DNA of 55,611 bases from JBBIQZ01 sp037442065. GTDB lineage: Bacteria > Patescibacteriota > CPR2_A > CG2-30-33-46. Positions 15,829 to 23,477 of this stretch are shown piece by piece (position 1 is the stretch's first letter; the number at the start of each line of letters is the position of its first letter). Location of the stretch: NCBI GenBank assembly GCA_037442065.1, contig JBBIQZ010000001.1, positions 1 through 55,611 on the forward strand. Direction: 5' to 3'. The position numbers and the translations under genes are program-made. Below the pieces are notes generated by a model. That model worked only from the letters and a program-made list of their open reading frames with translations, did not search any database and was not told the DNA's origin.

Positions 15829-18312
15829 ATGGAACAATATTTTCAGCGGTTTACAGAAACTGCAAAAAAATCTTTGCTATCTGCTCAAAAAATAGCCCAG
15901 ATGCAAAGTGTGGAAATTACTCCTTCTTTAATTCTTGTAGGACTTCTAAGTATTAAAGAGGGTCTAGCTTTTGATATTTTAAGAAGTTTTGGTGTTAGTT
16001 TAGAGAAAGTTAACTCGATAATGGATTCGAATTTCCCAGTTTTATCCGGAAAAGTTGGTTTATCTGTGGAAGCAAAAAAGGTTATCGAAAAATCTTTAGA
16101 CATTGCCAAAAGATACGATCAGTTTTACGTTGGTACCGAGCACCTTCTTTTAGCTGTTTTAAAAGAAAGCATAGAAGTAAATACAATATTGGAGCGCTTG
16201 GGAGTTTTTCCTGAAGATATTAAAAAGCAGATAGAAAGTCTTTTAGCTAATGATTTTTCTGAATCTTCTTTTTCGGATCTTTCTGTTTTTGGCGACGGCT
16301 TTGCTGGCAAAAAAAGAGAAGTTTCTTCTAAAAAAACTCCATCATTGGATAAATTTGGCAGTGATTTAACCGAAGAAGCAAAAGAAGGAAAACTAGATCC
16401 TATTATAGGACGCTTAAAAGAAATTCAAAGAGTCATTTCCATTTTAGGGCGAAGAATTAAAAATAATCCTATCCTTATCGGTGAGCCGGGCGTTGGAAAA
16501 ACAGCAATTGTTGAGGGCTTGGCACAAAAAATCGTAAATGAAGAAGTCCCCGAGACGCTTATCGGCAAAAGAGTCATAACTTTAGATCTGGCCGGAATGG
16601 TTGCCGGAACCAAATATCGAGGAGAGTTTGAAGAACGGCTTAAAAAAGTTGTAAATGAAGTGAAAAAGAATAAAGATGTTATATTATTCATTGATGAATT
16701 TCATACTATTGTCGGTGCCGGCGCCGCTGAAGGGGCGATTGATGCCGCCAATATTTTAAAACCATCTTTATCCAAGGGGGAATTCCAGGTTATCGGCGCC
16801 ACCACTTTAGGCGAATATCAAAAACACGTTGAAAAGGATCCGGCCTTAGAGCGCAGATTTCAGCCGGTAGTGGTAAGGGAGCTTAATGTGCCGGAAACAA
16901 TTTCTGTTTTAAAGGGGGTAAGGAAACTTTACGAAGACCATCACAAAATTAAAATTACCGACGAGGCTTTAGAATCAGCCGCAAAATTATCTTATCGTTA
17001 CATAACCGATCGTTTTCTTCCAGACAAGGCAATAGATTTAATTGACGAGGCCGCTTCGAAATTAAGAGCAGAAAATGGCGATGTTCCTAAGAGTTTAAGA
17101 TCAAAACAAAAACAGCTGGAAAAAATTCTTGAAGAAAAGGAAGAGGCGGTTATAAAGCAAGAATACGAGAGAGCAGCTCAGCTTAAAATTAAAGAAATGA
17201 GACTTAAGGAAGAGCTTAAGGAATTTGAGAAATCAAGAAGATTAGAAACCGAAGGGGAATTAAGCATTAATGCCGAAGATATTGCTTCAGTAGTCTCTGG
17301 AATGACTGGGGTGCCAGTTACAAAACTGGTTAAAAAAGAAACAGAAGCCCTTTTGGATTTAGAGAAACAATTGAAAAAGAAAATTATTGGCCAAGACGAA
17401 GCGGTTTTGGAAGTATCTAAATATATAAGAAGATCCAGAACCGGTATTTCCGATGTAAAAAGGCCCAATGGTTCGTTTATTTTCTTGGGCCCGACAGGGG
17501 TAGGAAAAACCGAATTAGCTAAAGTTTTAGCTTCTGAAATTTTTGATAACGAAGGGGCTTTAATTAAGTTAGATATGTCGGAATTCATGGAGAAGCACAA
17601 TGTTTCCCGAATGATAGGTGCTCCGGCCGGCTATGTTGGTTACGAGGAAGGCGGTAAATTAACCGAAGCAGTGCGCCACAATCCTTATTCTTTAATATTG
17701 TTAGACGAAATAGAAAAAGCTCATCCGGATATCTTTAATATTCTTTTGCAAATTTTAGAAGACGGCTTTTTAACAGATGCTAAAGGCCGCAAGGTTGATT
17801 TTAGAAATACTATTATCATAATGACCTCTAATATCGGTATGGAAAAGTTAACCAAACAAGCCGAACTAGGCTTTACAGCCGGAACTTTAGGAGAAAAAGA
17901 AAAGGCTAAAGAAAAATACGATTCGATGAGAAAGGATGTTTTAAAAGAACTTAAAGATAAATTTAGGCCGGAGTTTTTAAACCGAGTTGATAAGGTGATT
18001 GTTTTTAAGCCTTTAGATAAAGAAGCAGTTTTAAAAATCGCAGGACTTCAATTGCGGCAGTTTGCTGAACGGGTTGTAGAGCAAGGAATAAGTTTAAGGT
18101 TCGCTAAAAAAATAGAAGAATTTGTTGCCGAAAAGGGATACGATCCGGAAAACGGAGCAAGGCCGATAAGAAGAACTATTCAAAACTTAATAGAAGATCC
18201 TTTAGCTGAAGGAATTCTTTTAGGAAAATTTAAAGAAGGCGATTCGATAAAAATTGATTTAGAAAAAGGCAAAGTTAAATTTATAAAAGTTAAATCAATG
18301 GTGAGCAAGTAA
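15829..18312 (+). CDS. clpC: ATP-dependent Clp protease ATPase ClpC
   Basis: A class I Clp/Hsp100 unfoldase of 827 residues. Paired N-domain repeats (about 1-145), first AAA+ module with GEPGVGKT (about residue 218) and FIDEFHTIVGAG, a UVR-like middle segment (about 420-455) and second AAA+ module with GPTGVGKT (about residue 556) and LLDEIEKAHPD. The UVR-type middle and N domains favour ClpC over ClpB. It would feed substrates to ClpP, which is not in this window. It follows nusA after 12 bp and ends at a strong terminator. Confidence 0.93.
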   Translation: MEQYFQRFTETAKKSLLSAQKIAQMQSVEITPSLILVGLLSIKEGLAFDILRSFGVSLEKVNSIMDSNFPVLSGKVGLSVEAKKVIEKSLDIAKRYDQFYVGTEHLLLAVLKESIEVNTILERLGVFPEDIKKQIESLLANDFSESSFSDLSVFGDGFAGKKREVSSKKTPSLDKFGSDLTEEAKEGKLDPIIGRLKEIQRVISILGRRIKNNPILIGEPGVGKTAIVEGLAQKIVNEEVPETLIGKRVITLDLAGMVAGTKYRGEFEERLKKVVNEVKKNKDVILFIDEFHTIVGAGAAEGAIDAANILKPSLSKGEFQVIGATTLGEYQKHVEKDPALERRFQPVVVRELNVPETISVLKGVRKLYEDHHKIKITDEALESAAKLSYRYITDRFLPDKAIDLIDEAASKLRAENGDVPKSLRSKQKQLEKILEEKEEAVIKQEYERAAQLKIKEMRLKEELKEFEKSRRLETEGELSINAEDIASVVSGMTGVPVTKLVKKETEALLDLEKQLKKKIIGQDEAVLEVSKYIRRSRTGISDVKRPNGSFIFLGPTGVGKTELAKVLASEIFDNEGALIKLDMSEFMEKHNVSRMIGAPAGYVGYEEGGKLTEAVRHNPYSLILLDEIEKAHPDIFNILLQILEDGFLTDAKGRKVDFRNTIIIMTSNIGMEKLTKQAELGFTAGTLGEKEKAKEKYDSMRKDVLKELKDKFRPEFLNRVDKVIVFKPLDKEAVLKIAGLQLRQFAERVVEQGISLRFAKKIEEFVAEKGYDPENGARPIRRTIQNLIEDPLAEGILLGKFKEGDSIKIDLEKGKVKFIKVKSMVSK

Positions 18313-18331
18313 TAAATAAACGATAATAGAA

Positions 18332-18366
18332 AAGGCGGGCGCCTAAAAGGCGCCCGCCTTCTTTTT
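18332..18366 (+). terminator. Strong intrinsic terminator after clpC
   Basis: A 13-bp GC-rich stem (18332-18344 with 18348-18360), AAA loop, then Ts at 18362-18366. Confidence 0.95.
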
Positions 18367-18410
18367 AAACTTTAATTTGCTTTTCACTTTAAAGTTTTAA
18401 TTACTTTTAG

Positions 18411-18416
18411 TAATAT
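18411..18416 (+). promoter_or_regulatory. -10 box predicting a leaderless radA mRNA
   Basis: TAATAT at 18411-18416 places the start on the radA ATG at 18423. There is no ribosome-binding site between. A TTTAAA at 18388-18393 is a weak -35 at 17-bp spacing. Confidence 0.5.
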
Positions 18417-18422
18417 AAAGTT

Positions 18423-19805
18423 ATGTCCAAAGTGGAAACTCAAATTTATGTTTGCGAGCAGTGTGGTAACGAACAAACCAAGTGGTCGGGGAAGTGTCCG
18501 GTCTGCGGGGCTTGGAATAGCTTAACCGAGGTAAAATTTCATAAAACTAAAACCGGCAAAGAGGTTAAATTCACTGAAGGATCTTTAAAAGAGCTCTCCA
18601 AAATAAAAGAAGAGAACTTTTTTAGAATAAAAACCGGCATTCTAGAATTTGATAGAGTTATGGGCGGCAAAGAAAATCAAGGAATCGTTCAAGGTTCGGT
18701 TACTTTAATTTCCGGCGAGCCCGGGATTGGAAAATCAACTTTAATTTTACAGGTTTTAGGAACTCTTTCTAAAAAAGGTTTAACCTCGCTTTATCTTTCC
18801 GGCGAAGAATCTGGCGAGCAAATAAAATTAAGAGCCGATCGATTAGGGATATCAACTGAAAATATTTTTTTACTAAACGAAACCGATGTTTTGTTAATGG
18901 ATAAAGTCTTAGCCAAAGAAAAAATTGATCTTTTGGTTGTTGACTCTATTCAAACCGTAGAAAACTCTAATTTTGAGAATAGCGCCGGGTCGGTAACCCA
19001 GATTAAAGAATCGGCAGCCCATTTAATAAAGATCGCTAAAAGTAAAAATATCCCGCTTTTTATTGTTGGTCATATTACTAAAGAAGGTTCTATTGCCGGC
19101 CCCAAAATTTTAGAACATTTGGTAGACACGGTTTTGTATTTTGAAGGAGAAAGATTCCATACTTTTAGAATTTTGCGGGTAATGAAAAATCGCTTTGGAG
19201 CGGTTTCGGAGGTAGGGATTTTTGAAATGTCTGATCAAGGCCTTTTAGAAATTAAAAATCCCTCGGAGGTTTTTTTATCAAAAAAATCCCAAAAAGAAGG
19301 TTCGGCTGTTGCTGTAACTTTAGAAGGAACACGGCCAATTTTAGCTGAAGTGCAAACCCTAATTACCAAAACCAGTTTTGGTTATCCTAAAAGAACAGCG
19401 GGAGGTTACGATTTAAACCGTTTGCAGATTTTAATTGCCGTTTTAAGCCGAGCTTTGCGAATACCTTTAGGAAATTTAGATGTTTATTTAAATATTGCCG
19501 GCGGCTTAAAAATAAAGGAACCGGCTTTGGATTTGGCGGTTTGCCTATCTATTATTTCTTCATATCGAAAAATTAAACTTAAAGAAAGCTTGGCGGTTTT
19601 TGGCGAAGTTGGGCTCTTGGGGGAAATTAGAAATGTTTCTAAAGCAAAGGAAAGGTTAAAAGAAGTAGAAAAGCTAGGTTTTAAAAATGCTGTTGTTCCT
19701 TCGGGAGTGGATTTTAGCTCAAAAAGCTTAAAAGTTATAAAAGTTTCTAATTTAGAAGAAGCTTTAAAATACGCTTTATCCAGCACTAATTTTAGATCTT
19801 TTTAA
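18423..19805 (+). CDS. radA: DNA repair protein RadA (Sms)
   Basis: RadA, 460 residues, a RecA-like helicase that promotes branch migration in recombination. An N-terminal C4 zinc finger (Cys11, Cys14, Cys25, Cys28) is followed by a RecA-type ATPase with GEPGIGKST (about residues 98-106) and the RadA-specific KNRFG motif (about 254-258), then a C-terminal Lon-like domain (GGYDLNRLQILIAVL, DLAVCLSIISS). Length is standard. It appears leaderless, and its 3' end lies in a long hairpin. Confidence 0.96.
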   Translation: MSKVETQIYVCEQCGNEQTKWSGKCPVCGAWNSLTEVKFHKTKTGKEVKFTEGSLKELSKIKEENFFRIKTGILEFDRVMGGKENQGIVQGSVTLISGEPGIGKSTLILQVLGTLSKKGLTSLYLSGEESGEQIKLRADRLGISTENIFLLNETDVLLMDKVLAKEKIDLLVVDSIQTVENSNFENSAGSVTQIKESAAHLIKIAKSKNIPLFIVGHITKEGSIAGPKILEHLVDTVLYFEGERFHTFRILRVMKNRFGAVSEVGIFEMSDQGLLEIKNPSEVFLSKKSQKEGSAVAVTLEGTRPILAEVQTLITKTSFGYPKRTAGGYDLNRLQILIAVLSRALRIPLGNLDVYLNIAGGLKIKEPALDLAVCLSIISSYRKIKLKESLAVFGEVGLLGEIRNVSKAKERLKEVEKLGFKNAVVPSGVDFSSKSLKVIKVSNLEEALKYALSSTNFRSF

Positions 19806-19844
19806 GTGAAATTGATTAATATCTTTTCTAAAAATTAGCGCTGG
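19780..19844 (+). repeat. Long hairpin overlapping the end of radA
   Basis: 19780-19796 pairs with 19827-19844 over 17 bp (one bulge, one A/G wobble position), spanning the radA stop at 19803-19805. A second hairpin TTTAGGAAA/TTTCCTAAA lies just downstream (about 19846-19875). Neither has a clear U run, so they may be 3'-end protecting or Rho-type structures. Confidence 0.6.
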
Positions 19845-19914
19845 GTTTAGGAAATTAGGGTCTTTCCTAAAATTCTAAAAAGAGTTATTATTAGAACTTA
19901 AAAACTTTTATTTT

Positions 19915-20868
19915 ATGGATTTATTATTTTTTATTATCATTTTAATAATCGTCCTAGTTGTGTTTTTTGTAACTTTTAGGCTTCTAAAAGTTCCTTTCAG
20001 GAGAATCATTATCGGCTCTCTGGGTTTAATTATAGGGCTTTTGGTCTCTGTTCTTTTGAATACGGCAGTTTCTAGGATTCCCGGCATCTTTGGCCAATTC
20101 TTGCCGGTGGTTATTTCCTTTTTGTTTGGTATTGCCGGAGTTTATATTTTTATCGCTCAAGAAGAAATTATTTCGCAGTTTTTTAGAGGGATCTTAAAAG
20201 AAATAAAATTATTAAGAGCGATCCCGCAAGAAATAAAGGAAAAAAGAAAGATTTCCAATATTCCGGAGCTGATTGTAGATACCAGTGTCATTATTGACGG
20301 CCGCTTAGAAGATATTTTAAAAACAGGTTTTATTTTAGGCAATTTAGTTGTTCCCAAAGCCGTTATAGACGAGCTTCATAAAATATCAGATTCCAAAGAT
20401 TCTTTAAAGAGGAGCCGTGGGAGAAGAGGATTGGAGATTTTGGACAGGATTCAAAAAATGAGGGAAGTAAATTTGGAAATTTTAGAGGATGAGTTTCCAG
20501 AAGTAAAAGGAGTAGATCAAAAGTTAGTAAAAATTGCTAAAGCCAAAAAGGCGTACATTTTAACAGTGGATTATAATTTAAATAAAGTAGCCCAAATACA
20601 AAAAGTTTTAGTTCTAAATATTAACGAATTGGCTAATGCTTTACGAGCCGTGGTTTTGCCTGGAGAAATGTTAGAGATAAAAATTGTTCAAGAAGGGAAA
20701 GAAAAAGGACAAGGGATCGGTTATTTTCCCGATGGGACAATGGTTGTTATTGAAGGAGGCGAAAAATTAATCGGCAAGACAGTTGATGCCGAAGTTTCAA
20801 GAATTTTTCAAACAGTTGCCGGCCGAATGATTTTTGCCGAACCAAAAGAAGTAAAAGGTAGAGGCTAA
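19915..20868 (+). CDS. PIN/TRAM domain membrane protein (YacL-like)
   Basis: A 317-residue protein with three N-terminal membrane helices (about residues 1-85), a PIN nuclease domain (IVDTSVIIDGR, VIDELHKISD, ILTVDYNLN: acidic metal ligands present) and a C-terminal TRAM domain (about 250-310, GQGIGYFPDGTMVVIEGG), the architecture of Bacillus YacL. It is likely a membrane-tethered ribonuclease; the substrate is unknown. The neighbouring radA gene matches the radA-yacL order of Firmicutes. Its stop codon lies within the left arm of structured element copy B. Confidence 0.9.
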   Translation: MDLLFFIIILIIVLVVFFVTFRLLKVPFRRIIIGSLGLIIGLLVSVLLNTAVSRIPGIFGQFLPVVISFLFGIAGVYIFIAQEEIISQFFRGILKEIKLLRAIPQEIKEKRKISNIPELIVDTSVIIDGRLEDILKTGFILGNLVVPKAVIDELHKISDSKDSLKRSRGRRGLEILDRIQKMREVNLEILEDEFPEVKGVDQKLVKIAKAKKAYILTVDYNLNKVAQIQKVLVLNINELANALRAVVLPGEMLEIKIVQEGKEKGQGIGYFPDGTMVVIEGGEKLIGKTVDAEVSRIFQTVAGRMIFAEPKEVKGRG

Positions 20869-21003
20869 ATATTCGGCCAGAAAACACGCTATCAATTTTC
20901 CCAGCGAGAAAATGCGCTTGTTACTCGGCCTCGCTCTTCGCCTACGGCGAAACCATGCCCGCTCGGCCTGCTGCGACGGTTTTCTTGGCCAAATATTTAG
21001 CCT
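20862..21003 (+). repeat. Structured intergenic element, copy B
   Basis: Outer arms 20862-20885 and 20979-21003 pair over about 22 bp. The core has the ATTTTC/GAAAAT hairpin at 20895-20913 and the TTCGCC/GGCGAA hairpin at 20937-20951. Block 20891-20913 is identical to 11891-11913, and 20930-20971 matches 11932-11974 with one indel and one substitution. The arms share no sequence with copy A yet are self-complementary in each copy. Confidence 0.8.
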
Positions 21004-21047
21004 AGAATAAAAAAAATGAAGAGGAAATAAAAGAAAGATTTTCCAAA

Positions 21048-21647
21048 ATGAATAATAATAAAATGTCTTTTCAAAAGAGAATAAGAAGCAAACGGTTAAG
21101 GCGAGAATTTTTTAACCGAGCTACTATAAAAGTAGCTAAAGAACTTTTGGGTAAATATATTGTAAGGGTTATGGGCGGCAAAAAAATAATCGGCAAAATT
21201 GTGGAAACAGAGGCATATGTTGGGGTTGATGATTTGGCTTGTCATGCATCCTGCGGGAGGACTCCAAGAACCGAAACATTATTTGGTTTGCCGGGGATCG
21301 CCTACATATATTTAATCTATGGAATGTACTATTGTTTTAATGTTGTTACCGAAAAAAAAGAATTTCCGGCGGCAGTTTTAATAAGAGCCGTAGAGCCAAG
21401 ATTAAGAATTAAAGAAAAGTTAGCATCCGGTCCCGGGAAATTATGCCAATATTTTAAAATTGATAAGTCGCTAAACGCTGAAGATTTAACGGTTTCAAAA
21501 GAATTATGGATAGAAGATCAGGGAGAAAAAGTTAAGCCCGGGCAAATCATTTTCAAAGAAAGAGTTGGCGTAGATTATGCCAAACATTGCGCAAATTACC
21601 CTTGGCGATTTTATCTAAAAGATAATATTTTCGTGTCAAAGAAATAA
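21048..21647 (+). CDS. 3-methyladenine DNA glycosylase (AAG/MPG family)
   Basis: A 199-residue member of the alkyladenine DNA glycosylase family, which excises alkylated purines. Family motifs: ELLGKYIV, IVETEAYVGVDDLACHA (with the catalytic Glu), YLIYGMYYCFNVV, AVLIRAVEP, GPGKLCQ. Length is typical of bacterial members. The start is uncertain: ATG at 21048 or at 21063; neither has a clear ribosome-binding site. It stands alone after structured element B. Confidence 0.9.
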   Translation: MNNNKMSFQKRIRSKRLRREFFNRATIKVAKELLGKYIVRVMGGKKIIGKIVETEAYVGVDDLACHASCGRTPRTETLFGLPGIAYIYLIYGMYYCFNVVTEKKEFPAAVLIRAVEPRLRIKEKLASGPGKLCQYFKIDKSLNAEDLTVSKELWIEDQGEKVKPGQIIFKERVGVDYAKHCANYPWRFYLKDNIFVSKK

Positions 21648-21652
21648 TACTC

Positions 21653-21681
21653 TTGTTTTGGTTCTCTTTTTTTGTTATAAT
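21653..21681 (+). promoter_or_regulatory. Promoter of the Crp/Fnr-family gene
   Basis: TTGTTT at 21653-21658 and TATAAT at 21676-21681 with a 17-bp spacer and an extended -10 TG (21673-21674). Confidence 0.8.
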
Positions 21682-21707
21682 GTGAGGTCTTTAAGAAAGG
21701 GGGCTTT

Positions 21708-22391
21708 ATGTCAGAAAATATTTGCATAGAATGCATCAATATATTCAAAGATATCACCGAAGAAGAAAAACGCAAAATAGTTTCTCATTTTAGGAAGAAA
21801 AAATACAATAAAGGTGAAATGATCTTTACTCCTTATGAAGATTTTGAAAATCTTTGTATGATCTACAAAGGCGAAGTTTTAATTTATCAGATATCTGCCG
21901 AAGGTAAAAAGATAATCATAGATATTCTAAAAGACGGCGATATGCTATCAAATTTTTCTTTATACTTTGATTCCTCGGTTAAAGTTACTGATTTCGCCGA
22001 AGCAATTACCAATTCGGAAATATATATAATAAGTAAGGAAGAATTTTTGGATATAATTTCCGAATATCCCAATGTAGCCTTAGGAGTTATTAAAGAATTA
22101 GGGCGAAAATTAAATGAAGCCGATTCTAAGATAAGAGATCTAGCCTTAAACAATGCTACCATAAGGGCAATAAATGAGCTCTTAAGGCTTAGTAAAAAAT
22201 TAGGGATTGAAACCCAAAAAGGAATTAAAATAGATACCCATTTAACTCACGAAGAGTTTGCTCATATGATTGGAACTTCCAGGGAAACCGCCACCAAGGT
22301 TTTGCGAAAACTTTTAGGCTTATCCTTTATTGAATTATCCAAAGATAAACGCATCATTATTAATTCGGAGAAAATAAAAGAGCCAATTTAG
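21708..22391 (+). CDS. Crp/Fnr family transcriptional regulator
   Basis: A 227-residue regulator. An N-terminal cyclic-nucleotide-binding-like beta barrel (about residues 20-130, with YKGEVLIYQIS and ILKDGDMLSNFSL) is followed by a long dimer helix and a C-terminal winged helix (about 185-220). The recognition helix contains TSRETATKVL; the Arg-Glu pair corresponds to the CRP residues that read GTGA half-sites. The N terminus has CIEC (Cys6, Cys9) and Cys50, too few cysteines in the right places for a classical FNR cluster. The effector is unknown. A GTGA-N6-TCAC site lies 46 bp after its stop. Confidence 0.9.
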   Translation: MSENICIECINIFKDITEEEKRKIVSHFRKKKYNKGEMIFTPYEDFENLCMIYKGEVLIYQISAEGKKIIIDILKDGDMLSNFSLYFDSSVKVTDFAEAITNSEIYIISKEEFLDIISEYPNVALGVIKELGRKLNEADSKIRDLALNNATIRAINELLRLSKKLGIETQKGIKIDTHLTHEEFAHMIGTSRETATKVLRKLLGLSFIELSKDKRIIINSEKIKEPI

Positions 22392-22436
22392 AGACCGTTT
22401 TTACTTTTAGCTCTTTTTATGAAATCCCCAAATTAA

Positions 22437-22452
22437 AGTGATCTAGGTCACA
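22437..22452 (+). promoter_or_regulatory. CRP-like operator GTGA-N6-TCAC
   Basis: GTGA (22438-22441), six bases, TCAC (22448-22451), then A, matching the core of the TGTGA-N6-TCACA consensus. Its centre at 22444.5 is 41.5 bp before the predicted start of the small RNA at about 22486, the class II activator position. A TGTAAAAAT extended -10-like sequence lies at 22471-22479. Confidence 0.65.
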
Positions 22453-22483
22453 GACACGAATTTTTAAAAGTGTAAAAATGAGT

Positions 22484-22658
22484 GTGGAATTAGATCAGAT
22501 GTGGAAGCTCTCGGTCATTTAAATTAAAAATAAAATAAAAAGTTGATTTCGCTATTTAGGTTGAGGCTTAAATAGGGATCACAAAATATTTGCAAAGGAT
22601 TTGAGATTCTTCTACAAACTCTAATTCTACCTAGCCCTTATACAAGGGCTAGGTTTTT
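22484..22658 (+). ncRNA. Putative rod-shaped small RNA under the CRP-like operator
   Basis: There is no ORF of useful size on this stretch. The 5' end GTGGAATTAGA (22484-22494) pairs with TCTAATTCTAC (22620-22630) over 11 bp; a second stem (22500-22507 with 22609-22616) and a third 4-bp stem (22509-22512 with 22603-22606) continue the rod; CTATTTA/TAAATAG (22552-22558 with 22569-22575) forms an inner hairpin. It ends at a strong terminator. The overall rod shape and ~175 nt length recall 6S RNA, but I cannot match conserved 6S sequence. Transcription is inferred. Confidence 0.45.
22629..22658 (+). terminator. Intrinsic terminator, + strand
   Basis: ACCTAGCCCTT (22629-22639) pairs with AAGGGCTAGGT (22644-22654), followed by five Ts. 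The T run is on the + strand only, so it ends a + strand transcript rather than the convergent transglycosylase mRNA. Confidence 0.92.
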
Positions 22659-22659
22659 G

Positions 22660-23256
22660 TTACATTTGACTTGCCAAAAACTTAACATGGTTTACATATT
22701 TGCTGCTATGATTATAGCGAAATAGAGCAAAATCGATACTGCCTCCCTGGGCTTTATTAACTGCAAGGTAATTTGCGGCAGTAAATATGGAGTCGTAAAC
22801 ACTATTAATTCTTGCTTGGCCGTCACCGTCACCATCTATAGCATAAGCTCTAAACGTGCTGGGAATAAACTGCATTGGGCCAGTAGCTCCGCGATTGCTT
22901 TGTTTGGAAGTATCGCCACTTTGGCCGGTTTCTACTTTATGAATAGCCGCTAAGACTTGCCAATCTATTCCATATTTTTGTCCAGCCGCCTTATAGATTT
23001 TAATAAAATCGCCCTTATAACCAATTTCTGTTTTAACTTGAGGAACTGGGGGTGCTGGAATTTCTAAAGGAGTAGGTTGCGCCAATACCCGAGGCTTAAG
23101 ATGAGGCAGCTTTTCTCCTTCTAATTTTTTTATTTGCTCTTTTTGCGTGTTGCTTAACAAAGGTATATCAAATCTTTGTGTTTGAGCCTCTGCTTTGTTT
23201 ATCATGCTTGTTAAAATGAACATGCTTACAAAGGCTAAAATTCTAAATTTACTCAT
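22660..23256 (-). CDS. Secreted lytic transglycosylase (SLT-like)
   Basis: A 198-residue exported protein. A signal peptide (residues 1-24, ending AEA before Gln25) is followed by a Pro-rich spacer (about 55-75) and a lysozyme-fold transglycosylase domain with catalytic Glu109 (AIHKVETGQSG) and GATGPMQFIPSTF (123-135). The DGDGDGQARINSVYD stretch is typical of MltB/SLT-like enzymes that cut peptidoglycan. It runs against its neighbours from its own consensus promoter and a structured leader. The ribosome-binding site is part of a small hairpin. Confidence 0.92.
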   Translation of the reverse strand: MSKFRILAFVSMFILTSMINKAEAQTQRFDIPLLSNTQKEQIKKLEGEKLPHLKPRVLAQPTPLEIPAPPVPQVKTEIGYKGDFIKIYKAAGQKYGIDWQVLAAIHKVETGQSGDTSKQSNRGATGPMQFIPSTFRAYAIDGDGDGQARINSVYDSIFTAANYLAVNKAQGGSIDFALFRYNHSSKYVNHVKFLASQM

Positions 23257-23345
23257 TTAATTTTATCTCCTGCTTTAGGCAGGCTTTCTCCTTTCTGGGG
23301 ATTTTTCCCCAAAAAATAAAAATAGGCATTAATTTATGCCTATTT
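23254..23345 (-). promoter_or_regulatory. Structured leader of the lytic transglycosylase
   Basis: Read on the minus strand: hairpin AAATAGGCAT/ATGCCTATTT (23345-23336 with 23329-23320) followed by a T-rich run (23319-23311), then GGGG/CCCC hairpin (23310-23297), then CCTGC/GCAGG (23283-23279 with 23273-23269), whose right arm overlaps the AGGAG ribosome-binding site (23271-23267). TGCCTA just before the last loop could alternatively pair with TAGGCA of the first hairpin. This could be an attenuator or riboswitch; I do not recognise a known class. Confidence 0.5.
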
Positions 23346-23357
23346 CGTAAAGGGGGT

Positions 23358-23386
23358 AGTATAGCAAACATTTGTATTTTTGTCAA
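23358..23386 (-). promoter_or_regulatory. Consensus promoter of the lytic transglycosylase
   Basis: On the minus strand, TTGACA (23386-23381) and TATACT (23363-23358) with a 17-bp spacer. The start is predicted near 23351, directly before the leader hairpin. Confidence 0.88.
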
Positions 23387-23477
23387 TACTTTTATAATTT
23401 GGTAATATTTTTAGTAGATTTAGGTTAAAATTGCATTTAAAGCTTTTTTTCTTTGTTGTTAAAATAAAAAAAAGATT

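Noticed and set aside
22479..22523. Short ORF of 14 codons (ATG at 22479) inside the putative sRNA
   Set aside because: There is no ribosome-binding site, it is very short, and it starts upstream of the predicted RNA 5' end.
22484..22658. Calling the rod-shaped RNA 6S RNA
   Set aside because: Length and rod shape fit, but I cannot recognise conserved 6S sequence around a central bubble, so it is reported only as a putative small RNA.
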